This document shows positions 35,750-44,792 of a DNA stretch of 64,000 nt, piece by piece. Every line of letters begins with the position of its first letter. Position 1 is the first letter of the stretch. The position numbers were made by a program, and so were the translations under genes. The DNA is from Allobosea sp. (GTDB lineage Bacteria > Pseudomonadota > Alphaproteobacteria > Rhizobiales > Beijerinckiaceae). The notes under the pieces are model-generated. The model did not search any database. It was not told where the DNA came from and worked only from the letters and a program-made list of their open reading frames with translations. The stretch spans positions 1 to 64,000 of the forward strand of contig NZ_JAFKFW010000015.1 in NCBI RefSeq assembly GCF_017308015.1, read 5' to 3'.

Positions 35750-36949
35750 TTAAGCCGCCAGATCGGCCACCAGCGCATCCAGCAGGAGCGCCCCATCCGG
35801 CGTCGCTGCGAGCCGGCCGCCTGTGCGCTCCATCAGCAATTTCTGCTCGATCAGGCTCGAGACGCGCGTGGCGTTCAGCGCGCGCCCGGCCAGCGCCTTG
35901 AACACTTCGGGGTCGATACCCTCGACGAGGCGAAGCCCCATCAGCAGGTATTCGTCGCCCTGCGCCTCCTCGGACAACCGCTCGTCCTCGACCAGCGCAT
36001 GGCCCTCGGCTTCGACCCGTTCCAGCCAGACTTCCGGCCGCTTCTCGGTCGAATGCGCCATGCGGCCCTGCGCCGTCACCAGCCTGCCATGGGCGCCGGG
36101 GCCGATGCCGGCATATTCGCCATAGTGCCAGTAGACGAGGTTGTGTCGGCATTCGGCGCCGGGGCGCGCGTGGTTCGAGATCTCGTAGACCGGCAGGCCG
36201 TGCCTGGCGGTTATCTCCTGGGTCGTCTCGTAGAGTGCCGCGCCCGCATCGTGATCGGGGATGGCGAGCTTGCCGGCGCGGAACAGCCGGTCGAAGGCGG
36301 TGCCGGGCTCGATCGTGAGCTGATAGAGCGAAAGGTGCTCGGCCGCATGGCTGATCGCCAGTTCCAGCTCGGCGCGCCACAGCGCGGGCGTCTGCAAGGG
36401 CGAGCGGGCATAGATCAGGTCGAAGGAATAGCGCTCGAAATATTGCCGCGCGATCGCGACGGCCGCCAGCGCCTCCTCGGCCGAATGCATCCGGCCGAGC
36501 GCCTTGAGATCGGTATCGTTCAGCGCCTGCACGCCGAGCGAGACGCGGTTGACGCCGGCCGCGCGGAAATCGCGGAAGCGCCCGGCCTCGACGCTGGTCG
36601 GGTTGGCCTCCAGCGAGACCTCGCAATTCGGATCGACCGCCCAGTATTCGCCGATCGCATCGAGGATCGCGCCGACCGTTCGGCCTTCCATCAGGGAGGG
36701 CGTGCCGCCGCCGAAGAAGATCGAGGAGACCGTGCGTCCCGGCGCCAGCGCTGCTCGATGCGCGATCTCGCGACGGAAGGCGGCGATATAGCGCTGCTGG
36801 TCGGGCGGCTGCAGCCGGACATGGCTGTTGAAGTCGCAATAGGGGCATTTGGCCAAGCAGAACGGCCAATGCACATAGACGGCGAAGCCCGCATCCGCGG
36901 TCGGATGCAGGATCGAAGGCCGCGCGGCGAGGGCGGCCGGGGCGCTCAC
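35750..36949 (-). CDS. hemW: radical SAM heme chaperone HemW
   Basis: A 399-residue radical SAM protein. The cluster motif is C-L-A-K-C-P-Y-C near residue 31, with F-N-S-H directly after it, followed by F-F-G-G-G-T-P-S-L. This is the HemW type, long misannotated as oxygen-independent coproporphyrinogen oxidase; true HemN has an extra N-terminal region missing here. HemW delivers heme to respiratory enzymes. The GTG start overlaps the rdgB stop (GTGA). The rph-rdgB-hemW order is conserved in alphaproteobacteria. Confidence 0.93.
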   Translation of the reverse strand: MSAPAALAARPSILHPTADAGFAVYVHWPFCLAKCPYCDFNSHVRLQPPDQQRYIAAFRREIAHRAALAPGRTVSSIFFGGGTPSLMEGRTVGAILDAIGEYWAVDPNCEVSLEANPTSVEAGRFRDFRAAGVNRVSLGVQALNDTDLKALGRMHSAEEALAAVAIARQYFERYSFDLIYARSPLQTPALWRAELELAISHAAEHLSLYQLTIEPGTAFDRLFRAGKLAIPDHDAGAALYETTQEITARHGLPVYEISNHARPGAECRHNLVYWHYGEYAGIGPGAHGRLVTAQGRMAHSTEKRPEVWLERVEAEGHALVEDERLSEEAQGDEYLLMGLRLVEGIDPEVFKALAGRALNATRVSSLIEQKLLMERTGGRLAATPDGALLLDALVADLAA

Positions 36950-37593
36950 GCCGGCTTCCTCAGGCAGGCGGCGGCCAGCACATGGAAGGCGCGCGCACGA
37001 TGCGACAGGCCGGGCGAACCGTCGGCCGGAATGCCGTGCTTCTCTTCCGCACTCATCTCGCCGAAGGTCTTGTCATGGCCATCAGGCAGGAAGATCGGAT
37101 CGTAGCCGAAGCCGCCGAGGCCGCGCGCCTGCTCGGTCACCGTCCCGAAGACGCGGCCTTCGAACAGCTCCTGATGTCCGTCCGGCCAGGCGATCACGAG
37201 TGCCGAGACGAAATGCGCCTTGCGCTTGTCAGGCGTGACCGCGCCGCGCTTGGCGAGCTCCATCTGCACGCGCCCGATCGCCGGGGCGAAATCCTTGCCG
37301 GGGCCGGCCCAGTTGGCCGAGAACAGGCCGGGCGCGCCGTCGAGCGCATCGATGCAGATGCCTGAGTCGTCGGAGAGCGCGGGCAAACCGCTGGCGCTCG
37401 CCGCGGCGACCGCCTTGATCGCCGCGTTCTCCGAGAACATGGTGCCATCCTCGACCGGCTCGGGCAGGCCGAGTTCGCCTGCCGAGACCAGCTCGATGCC
37501 ATAGGGCGCCAGCAGGTCGCGCATCTCGCGCAGCTTGCCCTGGTTATGGGTCGCGATCACGACCTTGCCGGTGAGGAGGCGGTGTTGGCTCAT
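36946..37593 (-). CDS. rdgB: dITP/XTP pyrophosphatase
   Basis: A 215-residue house-cleaning enzyme that hydrolyses dITP, ITP and XTP so they are not built into nucleic acids. V-I-A-T-H-N-Q-G-K at residue 11 binds the triphosphate, S-D-D-S-G-I-C is the catalytic acidic motif near residue 73, and the C-terminal H-R-A-R-A motif is present. ATG 37593 is taken because homology begins there; the frame further upstream runs through rph and is spurious. It begins two bases after the rph stop. Confidence 0.95.
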   Translation of the reverse strand: MSQHRLLTGKVVIATHNQGKLREMRDLLAPYGIELVSAGELGLPEPVEDGTMFSENAAIKAVAAASASGLPALSDDSGICIDALDGAPGLFSANWAGPGKDFAPAIGRVQMELAKRGAVTPDKRKAHFVSALVIAWPDGHQELFEGRVFGTVTEQARGLGGFGYDPIFLPDGHDKTFGEMSAEEKHGIPADGSPGLSHRARAFHVLAAACLRKPA

Positions 37594-37595
37594 GC

Positions 37596-38312
37596 TCAGG
37601 CCACCGCCGCCTTCTGCAGCGTGACGAGCTTGGCGACGCCGCCCTTGGCGAGCTTCAGCAGCGACAGAAGCTCTTCCTCGGAGAAGGGCGCGCCTTCGGC
37701 CGTGCCCTGCACCTCGACGATGCCGCCCGAGCCGGTGATGACGAAATTTGCGTCGGTCTGCGCGCCGGAATCCTCGACATAGTCGAGATCGATCACCGGG
37801 TTGCCGGCGACGATGCCGCAGGAGATCGCGGCGACATGGTCCTTGAGCGGGTTCGTGCCCTTGAGCAGGCCGCGCCCTTCCATCCATTTCAGCGCATCGT
37901 GCAGCGCGACCCAGGCGCCGGTGATCGAGGCGGTGCGGGTACCGCCATCGGCCTGGAGCACGTCGCAATCGACGACGATCTGGCGCTCGCCAATCGCGGT
38001 GAGATCGACGACGGCGCGCAAGCTGCGGCCGATCAGGCGCTGGATTTCCTGCGTGCGGCCGGAGGGCTTGCCGGAGGTGACTTCGCGGCGCGTGCGCTCA
38101 TGCGTGGCGCGCGGCAGCATCGAGTATTCGGCGGTGACCCAGCCCTTGCCGGTGCCGCGCAGCCACGGTGGCCCCTTTTCCTCGACGGTCGCGGCGCAGA
38201 GCACCTTGGTCTCGCCGAACGTGACCATGCAGGAACCCTCGGCATAGCGCACCACGCCGCGTTCGAGCGTGACCTTGCGCATCTCGTCGGCGGCGCGTTT
38301 GGAGGGTCGCAT
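37596..38312 (-). CDS. rph: ribonuclease PH
   Basis: A 238-residue hexameric phosphorolytic exoribonuclease that trims tRNA 3' ends. Motifs: R-P-S-K-R-A at the N-terminus, [14 protein letters not shown] near residue 70, [15 protein letters not shown] near residue 92, and [19 protein letters not shown] lies six bases before ATG 38312. It is divergent from hrcA across 143 bases, and first in the rph-rdgB-hemW run. Confidence 0.96.
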   Translation of the reverse strand: MRPSKRAADEMRKVTLERGVVRYAEGSCMVTFGETKVLCAATVEEKGPPWLRGTGKGWVTAEYSMLPRATHERTRREVTSGKPSGRTQEIQRLIGRSLRAVVDLTAIGERQIVVDCDVLQADGGTRTASITGAWVALHDALKWMEGRGLLKGTNPLKDHVAAISCGIVAGNPVIDLDYVEDSGAQTDANFVITGSGGIVEVQGTAEGAPFSEEELLSLLKLAKGGVAKLVTLQKAAVA

Positions 38313-38455
38313 GAAATGATCCTGTCTTTGGGGAAGTGGCGGCTTGTAGGCGCTTGCGCCGCGCACGGCAAGGCGCCGGCCCGGCCTGCCCCTTGATCCG
38401 CACGCTCTGCATGACGACAATAGGACGAGAACGACGGTTCGCCTGAAAAAGGTTC

Positions 38456-39541
38456 ATGAGCGCGCACACGCCCCGCCCCGAGACGATGAGTGGCCTGGTC
38501 GAGACCGACCAGCGCTCGCGCGAGATTTTTCGCCAGATCGTCGACGGATACCTGACGACCGGCGAGCCGGTCGGCTCCCGCAACATCGCCCGCCTGCTGC
38601 CGATGGCGCTCTCGCCCGCGACGGTGCGCAATGTCATGACCGACCTCGAAATGGCCGGGCTGATCTACGCGCCGCACACCTCGGCGGGGCGCCTGCCGAC
38701 AGAGCGGGGCCTGCGCTTCTTCGTCGATGCGATGATGGAGGTCGGCAATCTCACGGCCGATGAGCGCTCGCGCATCGAGGCACAGATCAGGGTCGCCGCC
38801 AGCAACCGCAATCTCGATCAGACCCTGACCGAAGCCTCGGCTCTGCTCTCCGGTTTGTCGCGCGGCGCCGGCGTCGTCGTCACCACCAAGGCCGATGTCC
38901 GGCTGAAGCATATCGAGTTCGTCCGGCTCGATCCGGCCCGCGCGCTGGTCGTGCTGGTCTCGGAGGATGGCACGGTCGAGAACCGCCTGCTGGCGCTGCC
39001 GCCCGGCCTGCCGGCCTCGGCCCTGAGCGAGGCCGCGAATTTCCTCAACGCCCGCATCCTCGGCAAGACGCTGGCCGAATTGCGCAGCGAGATCGGCGGG
39101 CAGCGCGCCCTGATGGAGCGCGAGCTCGACGCCCTGACCGCTCGGCTCGTTGAGAGTGGCATCGCGACCCAGGCCGGCCCGGGCAGCGACCGCCATCTCA
39201 TCGTGCGCGGCCAGGCGAACCTGCTCGACGATCTCCGGGCGCGGGAGGATCTCGAGCGCATCCGCATGCTCTTCGGCGATCTTGAGACGCAGACCGACGT
39301 CATCGACCTGCTGACCCGGGCCGAGGATGGCGATGGCGTGCGAATCTTCATCGGCTCGGAGAACAAGCTGTTCTCGATGTCCGGCTCCTCGATGGTGGCT
39401 GCGCCCTTCCGCGACGCCGAGCAGCGCATCGTCGGCGTCGTCGGCATCATTGGCCCGACGCGCCTGAACTATGCGCGCATCGTCCCGATGGTCGATTACA
39501 CCGCCAAGGTCGTCGGCCGTCTGCTGGATGGCAGCCGCTAG
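38456..39541 (+). CDS. hrcA: heat-inducible transcription repressor HrcA
   Basis: A 361-residue repressor of groE and dnaK-type heat-shock genes through CIRCE sites. The winged helix (residues about 15-90) has [11 protein letters not shown] near residue 36 and [14 protein letters not shown], then H-T-S-A-G-R-L-P-T. The C-terminal HrcA domain ends with [12 protein letters not shown] see no CIRCE sequence in the 143 bases before it. grpE, the usual next gene, is absent; a DUF3297 gene follows instead. Confidence 0.95.
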   Translation: MSAHTPRPETMSGLVETDQRSREIFRQIVDGYLTTGEPVGSRNIARLLPMALSPATVRNVMTDLEMAGLIYAPHTSAGRLPTERGLRFFVDAMMEVGNLTADERSRIEAQIRVAASNRNLDQTLTEASALLSGLSRGAGVVVTTKADVRLKHIEFVRLDPARALVVLVSEDGTVENRLLALPPGLPASALSEAANFLNARILGKTLAELRSEIGGQRALMERELDALTARLVESGIATQAGPGSDRHLIVRGQANLLDDLRAREDLERIRMLFGDLETQTDVIDLLTRAEDGDGVRIFIGSENKLFSMSGSSMVAAPFRDAEQRIVGVVGIIGPTRLNYARIVPMVDYTAKVVGRLLDGSR

Positions 39542-39629
39542 GCTTTAGTCCGAGCTCTGAGTTGGCTTTGCGGGCGGAAGCGGTTATCGAGCGGGCAAAG
39601 CAACATTTTCCGCAGTTTAGGTGCGACAC

Positions 39630-39878
39630 ATGTCCGAGCAGCTTCCCGACCGCCTCTCCGTCAATCCGGACAGCCCTTTCTACAATGAAGAGGTGCTGGC
39701 GCGCGACATCGGCATCCGCTTCAAGGGCGTCGAGAAGACCAATGTCGAGGAATATTGCGTTTCCGAGGGCTGGGTGAAGGTTGCCGCCGGCGCCGCCAAG
39801 GATCGTTTCGGCCGCCCGATGACGATCACGCTCAAGGGGCCGGTCGAGCCTTACGTGCGCGGCAACACCGAGGGCTGA
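39630..39878 (+). CDS. DUF3297 family protein
   Basis: An 82-residue protein beginning L-P-D-R-L-S-V-N-P-D-S-P-F-Y, with G-I-R-F-K-G-V-E-K in the middle and G-W-V-K-V at about residue 47. It matches the small, highly conserved DUF3297 family of proteobacteria, for which I know no function. AGGTG precedes ATG 39630. It lies 88 bases behind hrcA on the same strand. Confidence 0.88.
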   Translation: MSEQLPDRLSVNPDSPFYNEEVLARDIGIRFKGVEKTNVEEYCVSEGWVKVAAGAAKDRFGRPMTITLKGPVEPYVRGNTEG

Positions 39879-39894
39879 GCACTCGTTCCCACCG

Positions 39895-39988
39895 CCGTCA
39901 TTCTCGGGCTTGACCCGAGAATCTCTTGGAAGCGAAGTGCCGGAGCCTTCATTGGCAAGAGATGCTCGGGTCAAGCCCGCGCATGACG
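39895..39988. repeat. palindromic intergenic repeat, copy 3
   Basis: CCGTCATTCTCGGG-CTTGACCCGAGAATCTC on the left and GATGCTCGGGTCAAGCCCGC-GCATGACG on the right. Here both halves are near-complete inverted copies of each other, giving the best palindrome of the three. It fills the gap between convergent DUF3297 and GNAT genes. Confidence 0.85.
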
Positions 39989-39996
39989 CCCGTCAC

Positions 39997-40533
39997 TCAC
40001 GCAAGGCTCTTGTAGAAAAACGTCGACCCGCAATCGGAACCGTCCGGCATCAGCGCATAACGCGGGATGGTGCCGGCCTCGGTCCAGCCCAGCCGGTTAT
40101 AGAGCCGCCGCGCCGCGCCGTGCTCGTCGGTGTCAAGCACCAGGAGGTCGCGGCCCTTTTCCCGTGCTATGGCCTCGGCGCGCTGCATCAGTGCCTCGCC
40201 GATACCCTGCCGTCGTGCGCGCGAATGCACCAGCACCTTGGCGATTTCGGCCCGGTGCGGCTGGTTCGGCTTGCCGATCAGGTGAAGCTGCGCCGTACCG
40301 ACGATGCCGTCCTCGTTCCGCGCCGCCAGCAGGATGATCTGACCGCACGCGACGCCGGTCGCGACACCGCGCCAGAAGCGCTCGTAATCGGGGGCCGTGT
40401 TCCCGTTCATGAAGCCGACCGAAGCGCCGTTCGCGACGCTGTCGCGCAGGATGTCCGTCAGTGCAGGAATGGCCGCCTCGGCAGTGCTGGCGTCAAGCGT
40501 TCCGATAGTGACGGTGAAGGCGCTCGCATTCAT
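39997..40533 (-). CDS. GNAT family N-acetyltransferase
   Basis: A 178-residue GNAT protein. A-K-V-L-V-H-S-R-A-R-R-Q-G-I-G-E-A-L-M (near residue 95-113) is the acetyl-CoA motif, followed by L-V-L-D-T-D and A-R-R-L-Y-N-R-L-G-W. The family resembles tabtoxin-resistance-type acetyltransferases, but the substrate is unknown. Its ATG overlaps the stop of the XRE-cupin gene by four bases, so regulator and enzyme are co-translated and the regulator probably controls both. Confidence 0.85.
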   Translation of the reverse strand: MNASAFTVTIGTLDASTAEAAIPALTDILRDSVANGASVGFMNGNTAPDYERFWRGVATGVACGQIILLAARNEDGIVGTAQLHLIGKPNQPHRAEIAKVLVHSRARRQGIGEALMQRAEAIAREKGRDLLVLDTDEHGAARRLYNRLGWTEAGTIPRYALMPDGSDCGSTFFYKSLA

Positions 40534-41129
40534 GCGATATGTCCCGGGAAGGCCCCGCTTTTCGCGGCAAGGATGACGGCGTAGCGGACGGGTGTCTCGC
40601 CCGGATTGCGATAGATGATCGGGCCGCGCAGATGCATCTGCAGGCAGTCGCCCGCGGCAAGCTCGTGGCGGGTGCCTTCGACGGTGAGATCGAGCCGGCC
40701 GTGCAGTACCCAGATCTGCTGATCCAGAGCTGCCGTACCGGTGGCATTGTCGAGCCGCACTTCCGCTCCACCCGGCAACTCCACCTCGACGATCTCGAAG
40801 CCCGAGCCCGTCCCGCGCGGCGAGACGTTGCGGCGCAGATAGCCGCTCGCCGGATCGCGCCAGACCGGCTGGGCGTCGCGGCGCGCCAGCGGCCCGCTCC
40901 CTGCTTCCTCTTCCAGCAGCGCCGAGAGCGAGAGGCCTAATCCGGAGCCGAGCCGGACCAGCAGCGCCGCCGTCGGGCTCGATTCGCCGCGCTCGACGCG
41001 GGATATCATCGCCCGGCTGACGCCGCTGCGCGCCGCAAGCGCGTCGAGCGTCATGCCGTGATGCTGGCGCGCTGCCTTCAGGCGCTGGCCGAGTAGCCGA
41101 TCGATCTCGGTGTCGTGTTTAAATTCCAT
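40530..41129 (-). CDS. XRE family regulator with C-terminal cupin domain
   Basis: A 199-residue protein. An N-terminal helix-turn-helix (G-Q-R-L-K-A-A-R near residue 15 and S-R-A-M-I-S-R-V-E-R-G-E-S-S-P) is followed by a cupin domain from about residue 110, with L-A-A-G-D-C-L-Q-M near residue 166. Such proteins bind a small ligand in the cupin and usually repress their own operon. A TTG just upstream of ATG 41129 is an alternative start. It heads a two-gene unit with the GNAT gene. Confidence 0.88.
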   Translation of the reverse strand: MEFKHDTEIDRLLGQRLKAARQHHGMTLDALAARSGVSRAMISRVERGESSPTAALLVRLGSGLGLSLSALLEEEAGSGPLARRDAQPVWRDPASGYLRRNVSPRGTGSGFEIVEVELPGGAEVRLDNATGTAALDQQIWVLHGRLDLTVEGTRHELAAGDCLQMHLRGPIIYRNPGETPVRYAVILAAKSGAFPGHIA

Positions 41130-41192
41130 CAATCAAGAATAATTCTTAGATATTGGAATAGGCAAGTTCTTTTCGCGATCATTCGGACCGGC

Positions 41193-41315
41193 GCCCTCAT
41201 TCTGGCTTGCCCAGGCATCGATGAGAGAGCGCCGGAGCGTTGCCACGGGTCCGTTTCTTCGCTTCCCGCGACAGCGATGAGGCGATGGCTCAGCGAAAAG
41301 CGAGCCTGAATGACG
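41193..41315. repeat. possible decayed copy of the palindromic repeat
   Basis: Begins CCCTCATTCTGGCTTGCCC and ends GCCTGAATGACG, with GCGCCGGAGCGTTG inside that resembles part of the copy at 39895. Too diverged to be certain. It lies in the 239-base divergent gap before lepA, where I see no other structure. Confidence 0.35.
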
Positions 41316-41368
41316 TTCATAGGGGCCAACCGCTTGGCGCCAAGCGGCATCACTGCTATGGCGCGCGC

Positions 41369-43174
41369 ATGAGCACCCGCACCATCGACAACATCCGCAA
41401 CTTCTCGATCGTTGCCCATATCGACCACGGCAAGTCGACGCTGGCCGACCGTCTGATCCAGCAGACCGGCACCGTCGCTGCCCGCGACATGAGCGACCAG
41501 ATCCTCGACTCGATGGATATCGAGAAGGAGCGTGGCATCACCATCAAGGCGCAGACGGTGCGGCTCGACTACCGGGCCAAGGATGGCAAGGATTACATCC
41601 TGAACCTGATGGACACCCCCGGCCACGTCGACTTCGCCTATGAGGTCTCGCGCTCGCTCGCGGCCTGCGAGGGCTCGCTGCTGGTGGTCGATGCATCGCA
41701 GGGAGTCGAGGCGCAGACCCTCGCCAACGTTTATCAGGCGCTCGACGCCAATCACGAGATCGTTACGGTCCTCAACAAGATTGACCTGCCGGCGGCCGAT
41801 CCCGACCGGATCAAGGAGCAGATCGAGGACGTGATCGGCCTCGACGCGTCGGACGCCGTGCCGATTTCGGCCAAGACGGGGCTCAATATCGAGGGCGTGC
41901 TCGAAGCCATCGTCGAGAAGCTCCCCGCCCCGAAGGGCGATATCGATGCTCCGCTCAAGGCGATGCTGGTCGATTCCTGGTACGACGCCTATCTCGGCGT
42001 CGTCGTGCTCGTGCGCATCATCGATGGCGTGATGAAGAAGGGCATGACCATCCGCATGATGCGTGCCAACGCCTCCTATGGCGTCGATCGCGTTGGCGTG
42101 TTCAAGCCGAAAATGGCCGAAGTGAAGCAGCTCGGCCCCGGCGAGGTCGGCTTCTTCACCGCCTCGATCAAGGAAGTCGCGGATACCGCCGTCGGCGATA
42201 CCATCACCGACGAGAAGAAGCCGATCGCCGAGCCGCTGCCGGGCTTCAAGCCGGTGCAGCCGGTGGTGTTCTGCGGCATCTTCCCGGTCGATGCGGCTGA
42301 TTTCGAACTGCTGCGCGGCGCCATGGCGAAGCTGCGCCTGAACGATGCCTCGTTCTCCTACGAGATGGAGACCTCGGCCGCGCTCGGCTTCGGCTTCCGC
42401 TGCGGCTTCCTCGGGCTGCTGCATCTGGAGATCATCCAGGAGCGGCTGGAGCGCGAGTTCAACCTCAACCTGATCTCGACGGCGCCCTCGGTCGTCTATC
42501 ACCTGCGCCTGCGTGACGGCTCGACGCTGGAACTGCACAACCCGGCCGACATGCCGGACGTGATGAAGATCGAGGCGATTGACGAGCCCTGGATTCGCGC
42601 CACCATCTTCACGCCGGACGAGTATCTCGGCTCGGTGCTGAAGCTCTGTCAGGATCGCCGTGGCTTGCAGATCGACCTCGGCTATGTCGGCTCGCGCGCC
42701 AAGGTCGTCTACGACCTGCCGCTCAACGAAGTCGTCTTCGATTTCTACGATCGCCTGAAGTCGATCTCGAAGGGCTACGCTTCCTTCGACTACCAGATCA
42801 CCGATTATCGCGAGGGCGATCTCGTGCGCATGTCGGTCCTGGTCAATGCCGAGCCGGTCGACGCGCTCTCGATGCTGGTCCACCGGACGCGGGCCGAGTC
42901 GCGCGGCCGCGCCATGTGCGAGAAGCTCAAGGAGCTGATCCCGCCGCATATGTTCCAGATCCCGGTCCAGGCGGCGATCGGCGGCAAGATCATTGCCCGC
43001 GAGACCATCCGTGCGCTGCGCAAGGACGTCACCGCCAAGTGCTATGGCGGCGACGCCACCCGCAAGCGCAAGCTTCTGGAGAAGCAGAAGGAAGGCAAGA
43101 AGAAGATGCGGCAGTTCGGCAAGGTCGAAATCCCGCAGGAAGCCTTCATCGCCGCCCTCAAGATGGACGATTGA
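41369..43174 (+). CDS. lepA: elongation factor 4
   Basis: A 601-residue translational GTPase associated with ribosome back-translocation and 30S biogenesis. G-domain motifs are A-H-I-D-H-G-K-S-T (residue 18), R-G-I-T-I-K, D-T-P-G-H-V-D and N-K-I-D. Domains II, III and V follow, and the LepA-specific C-terminal domain has K-L-K-E-L-I-P-x-H-M-F and the lysine-rich [19 protein letters not shown] 41369 matches the family N-terminus ([13 protein letters not shown]). Confidence 0.97.
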   Translation: MSTRTIDNIRNFSIVAHIDHGKSTLADRLIQQTGTVAARDMSDQILDSMDIEKERGITIKAQTVRLDYRAKDGKDYILNLMDTPGHVDFAYEVSRSLAACEGSLLVVDASQGVEAQTLANVYQALDANHEIVTVLNKIDLPAADPDRIKEQIEDVIGLDASDAVPISAKTGLNIEGVLEAIVEKLPAPKGDIDAPLKAMLVDSWYDAYLGVVVLVRIIDGVMKKGMTIRMMRANASYGVDRVGVFKPKMAEVKQLGPGEVGFFTASIKEVADTAVGDTITDEKKPIAEPLPGFKPVQPVVFCGIFPVDAADFELLRGAMAKLRLNDASFSYEMETSAALGFGFRCGFLGLLHLEIIQERLEREFNLNLISTAPSVVYHLRLRDGSTLELHNPADMPDVMKIEAIDEPWIRATIFTPDEYLGSVLKLCQDRRGLQIDLGYVGSRAKVVYDLPLNEVVFDFYDRLKSISKGYASFDYQITDYREGDLVRMSVLVNAEPVDALSMLVHRTRAESRGRAMCEKLKELIPPHMFQIPVQAAIGGKIIARETIRALRKDVTAKCYGGDATRKRKLLEKQKEGKKKMRQFGKVEIPQEAFIAALKMDD

Positions 43175-43205
43175 GCGGCGCGCCGGCGCCGCTTCACTCC
43201 GCTGC

Positions 43206-43541
43206 CTAGAGCGCTTCCGCGCCGAGCTTCGCCTGCCAATGGGCGAGGCGCTCCTTCAGCACGCGGTCCAGGACATAGGCGATATCCTCGTCTTCCAGCC
43301 TTTCCAGCCTCTCGAAGCGGAAGGCTTCGGGGCCATGCGTGTGCCAGGCGGCCTGCAGGGAGCGCAGCCGATGGCTGCCATGGCGCAGCGTGAAGCGCAG
43401 CCGGTTCTCGATCGTGGAAAGATCGGGCGCCCGCCCGACCCATGTCAGCGCTGCCGCCGCACAGTGGAAGGCGAAGATGCCTGCCACCGTCTTCCGTTCC
43501 TTGTAGGCGGCGGTTGCCGCCTTCCTGTCTGCCATCTGCAT
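43206..43541 (-). CDS. small GIY-YIG nuclease-like protein
   Basis: A 111-residue protein. A-G-I-F-A-F near residue 20 and T-W-V-G near residue 33 stand where GIY and YIG motifs belong. R-N-R or N-R-L-R-F follows, and an F-R-F-E-x-L-E-R-L near residue 75-82 resembles the alphaproteobacterial stand-alone GIY-YIG family. The first motif is changed from GIY to GIF, so nuclease activity is doubtful. Function unknown. Start ATG 43541; a second ATG lies two codons in. Confidence 0.68.
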   Translation of the reverse strand: MQMADRKAATAAYKERKTVAGIFAFHCAAAALTWVGRAPDLSTIENRLRFTLRHGSHRLRSLQAAWHTHGPEAFRFERLERLEDEDIAYVLDRVLKERLAHWQAKLGAEAL

Positions 43542-43577
43542 CGGTGCTGCCCATCCTGTTCGATGGGCGTTTAATAA

Positions 43578-43614
43578 TACCCGGCTATTAATAAGGCAAT
43601 ATTTTATCCGGGTA
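43578..43614. promoter_or_regulatory. AT-rich inverted repeat between divergent genes
   Basis: TACCCGG (43578-43584) and CCGGGTA (43608-43614) flank a 23-base AT-rich centre. This is upstream of both the GIY-YIG-like gene and csbD and could be an operator for either. Confidence 0.4.
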
Positions 43615-43640
43615 ATTTATATCCGGCCGCATTTTCATGA

Positions 43641-43665
43641 TGAACCAACACGCTGCTGGCGCGTT
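43641..43665 (+). promoter_or_regulatory. EcfG-type general stress promoter before csbD
   Basis: TGAAC, 16 bases, CGTT: one mismatch from the alphaproteobacterial general-stress consensus GGAAC-N16/17-CGTT. The CGTT ends 37 bases before the csbD ATG. CsbD genes are typical members of this regulon. Confidence 0.65.
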
Positions 43666-43702
43666 CTCTAGGGGAATCCACTCTCAAAACGAGGAGGTCC
43701 CC

Positions 43703-43909
43703 ATGGACTGGAACCGCGTCGAAGGAAACTGGAAGCAGCTCAAGGGCAAGGTCAAGGAGCAATGGGGCAAGCTGACGGATGACGATCTCGACGTCATCGC
43801 CGGCAAGCGCGATCAGCTCGAAGGCAAGATCCAGGAGCGCTACGGCCTCGCCAAGGACAAAGCCCGCAGCGACGTCGATGCCTGGTATGGCCGCCAGACC
43901 TGGCAGTGA
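43703..43909 (+). CDS. csbD: CsbD family stress protein
   Basis: A 68-residue, highly charged protein starting M-D-W-N-R-V-E-G-N-W-K-Q-L-K-G-K-V-K-E-Q-W-G-K-L-T, the CsbD signature, with a second G-K-I-Q-E-R-Y-G repeat. CsbD proteins accumulate under general stress; their mode of action is unknown. AGGAGG lies six bases before the ATG, so the short start is firm. A candidate EcfG promoter is directly upstream. Confidence 0.93.
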   Translation: MDWNRVEGNWKQLKGKVKEQWGKLTDDDLDVIAGKRDQLEGKIQERYGLAKDKARSDVDAWYGRQTWQ

Positions 43910-44037
43910 CCAGCCGCCGATCGGTGAAGATGAATCAGGGAGCCTCGGCGTCCGCGCCGGGGCTCTTCGACGTTTGGGCGCCTTGATCGCCACCGGCAAC
44001 CGGCCGAGACTTGGCCGAGGCCGAAGCGGGATGTCCG

Positions 44038-44784
44038 ATGTTCGAGGATCTTTCGGGTAAGAGCGCTCTGGTGACCGGGGCTTCGGGAGGGCTGGGGCTG
44101 CACTTCGCCAGGCTGCTTGCGCGCCATGGCGTCGACGTCACGCTGGCCGCGCGCCGGCAATCCGCGTTGGATCAGGCGGGCGCGGAGATCGCGGCATTGG
44201 GCGGCACCGCGGAACATCTGGTGCTGGACGTGACCGACGCCGCCTCGGTAGCCGAGACGCTCGCTGGACGACATTTCGACATCCTCATCAACAATGCCGG
44301 GATCAGCGGCGCCGGTCCGGCCGCTGGCCTCTCGGAAGCGGATTGGGATGCCGTGCTCGACACCAACCTGAAGGGCGTCTTCCTCGTCGCGCAGGCTGTG
44401 GCTCGCGGCATGCGCGAAAGCGGCCGGGGTGGCGCCATCGTCAATATCGCCTCGATCCTAGGCCATCGCGTCGCCGGCGGCGTCAGCGCCTACGCGGCCT
44501 CGAAGGCGGGCGTGATCCAGTTGACCAAGGCGCTGGCCCTCGAATGGGCGCGAGACGGCATCCGCGTCAACGCGCTCTGCCCTGGTTATATCGAGACCGA
44601 TATCAATCGCGATTTCTTTGCGACCGAAGCCGGCTTGAACCTGATCAGGCGCATCCCGCAGCGAAGGCTGGGCCAACCGGATGAGCTCGACGGTGCGCTG
44701 CTGCTGCTCGCGTCCGCCGCTGGCAGCTACATCACCGGCGCGACCATCGAGGTCGATGGCGGCCATCTCGTTTCGTCCCTGTGA
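44038..44784 (+). CDS. SDR family oxidoreductase
   Basis: A 248-residue classical short-chain dehydrogenase. T-G-A-S-G-G-L-G near residue 14 binds NAD(P), N-N-A-G is near residue 83, and the catalytic Ser, Tyr and Lys are in S-I-L then Y-A-A-S-K near residue 155. G-A-x-I-E-V-D-G-G closes the fold. Acting with the downstream acyl-CoA dehydrogenase it may oxidise a hydroxyacyl intermediate (inference). The start could be TTG 44011, but ATG 44038 fits the family. Confidence 0.9.
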   Translation: MFEDLSGKSALVTGASGGLGLHFARLLARHGVDVTLAARRQSALDQAGAEIAALGGTAEHLVLDVTDAASVAETLAGRHFDILINNAGISGAGPAAGLSEADWDAVLDTNLKGVFLVAQAVARGMRESGRGGAIVNIASILGHRVAGGVSAYAASKAGVIQLTKALALEWARDGIRVNALCPGYIETDINRDFFATEAGLNLIRRIPQRRLGQPDELDGALLLLASAAGSYITGATIEVDGGHLVSSL

Positions 44785-44792
44785 GAACCGCC

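Noticed and set aside
35750-36949. Oxygen-independent coproporphyrinogen III oxidase (HemN)
   Set aside because: The N-terminal extension and length of HemN are missing; the F-N-S-H motif after the cluster cysteines fits HemW.
38313-38455. CIRCE element or RpoH promoter before hrcA
   Set aside because: I looked for TTAGCACTC-N9-GAGTGCTAA and found none; a CTTGAT is present but no matching -10 at the right spacing.
41129-42949. 606-codon minus-strand frame opposite lepA
   Set aside because: Antisense shadow of a highly conserved GTPase; composition is Arg/Asp/His-rich with no family motif.
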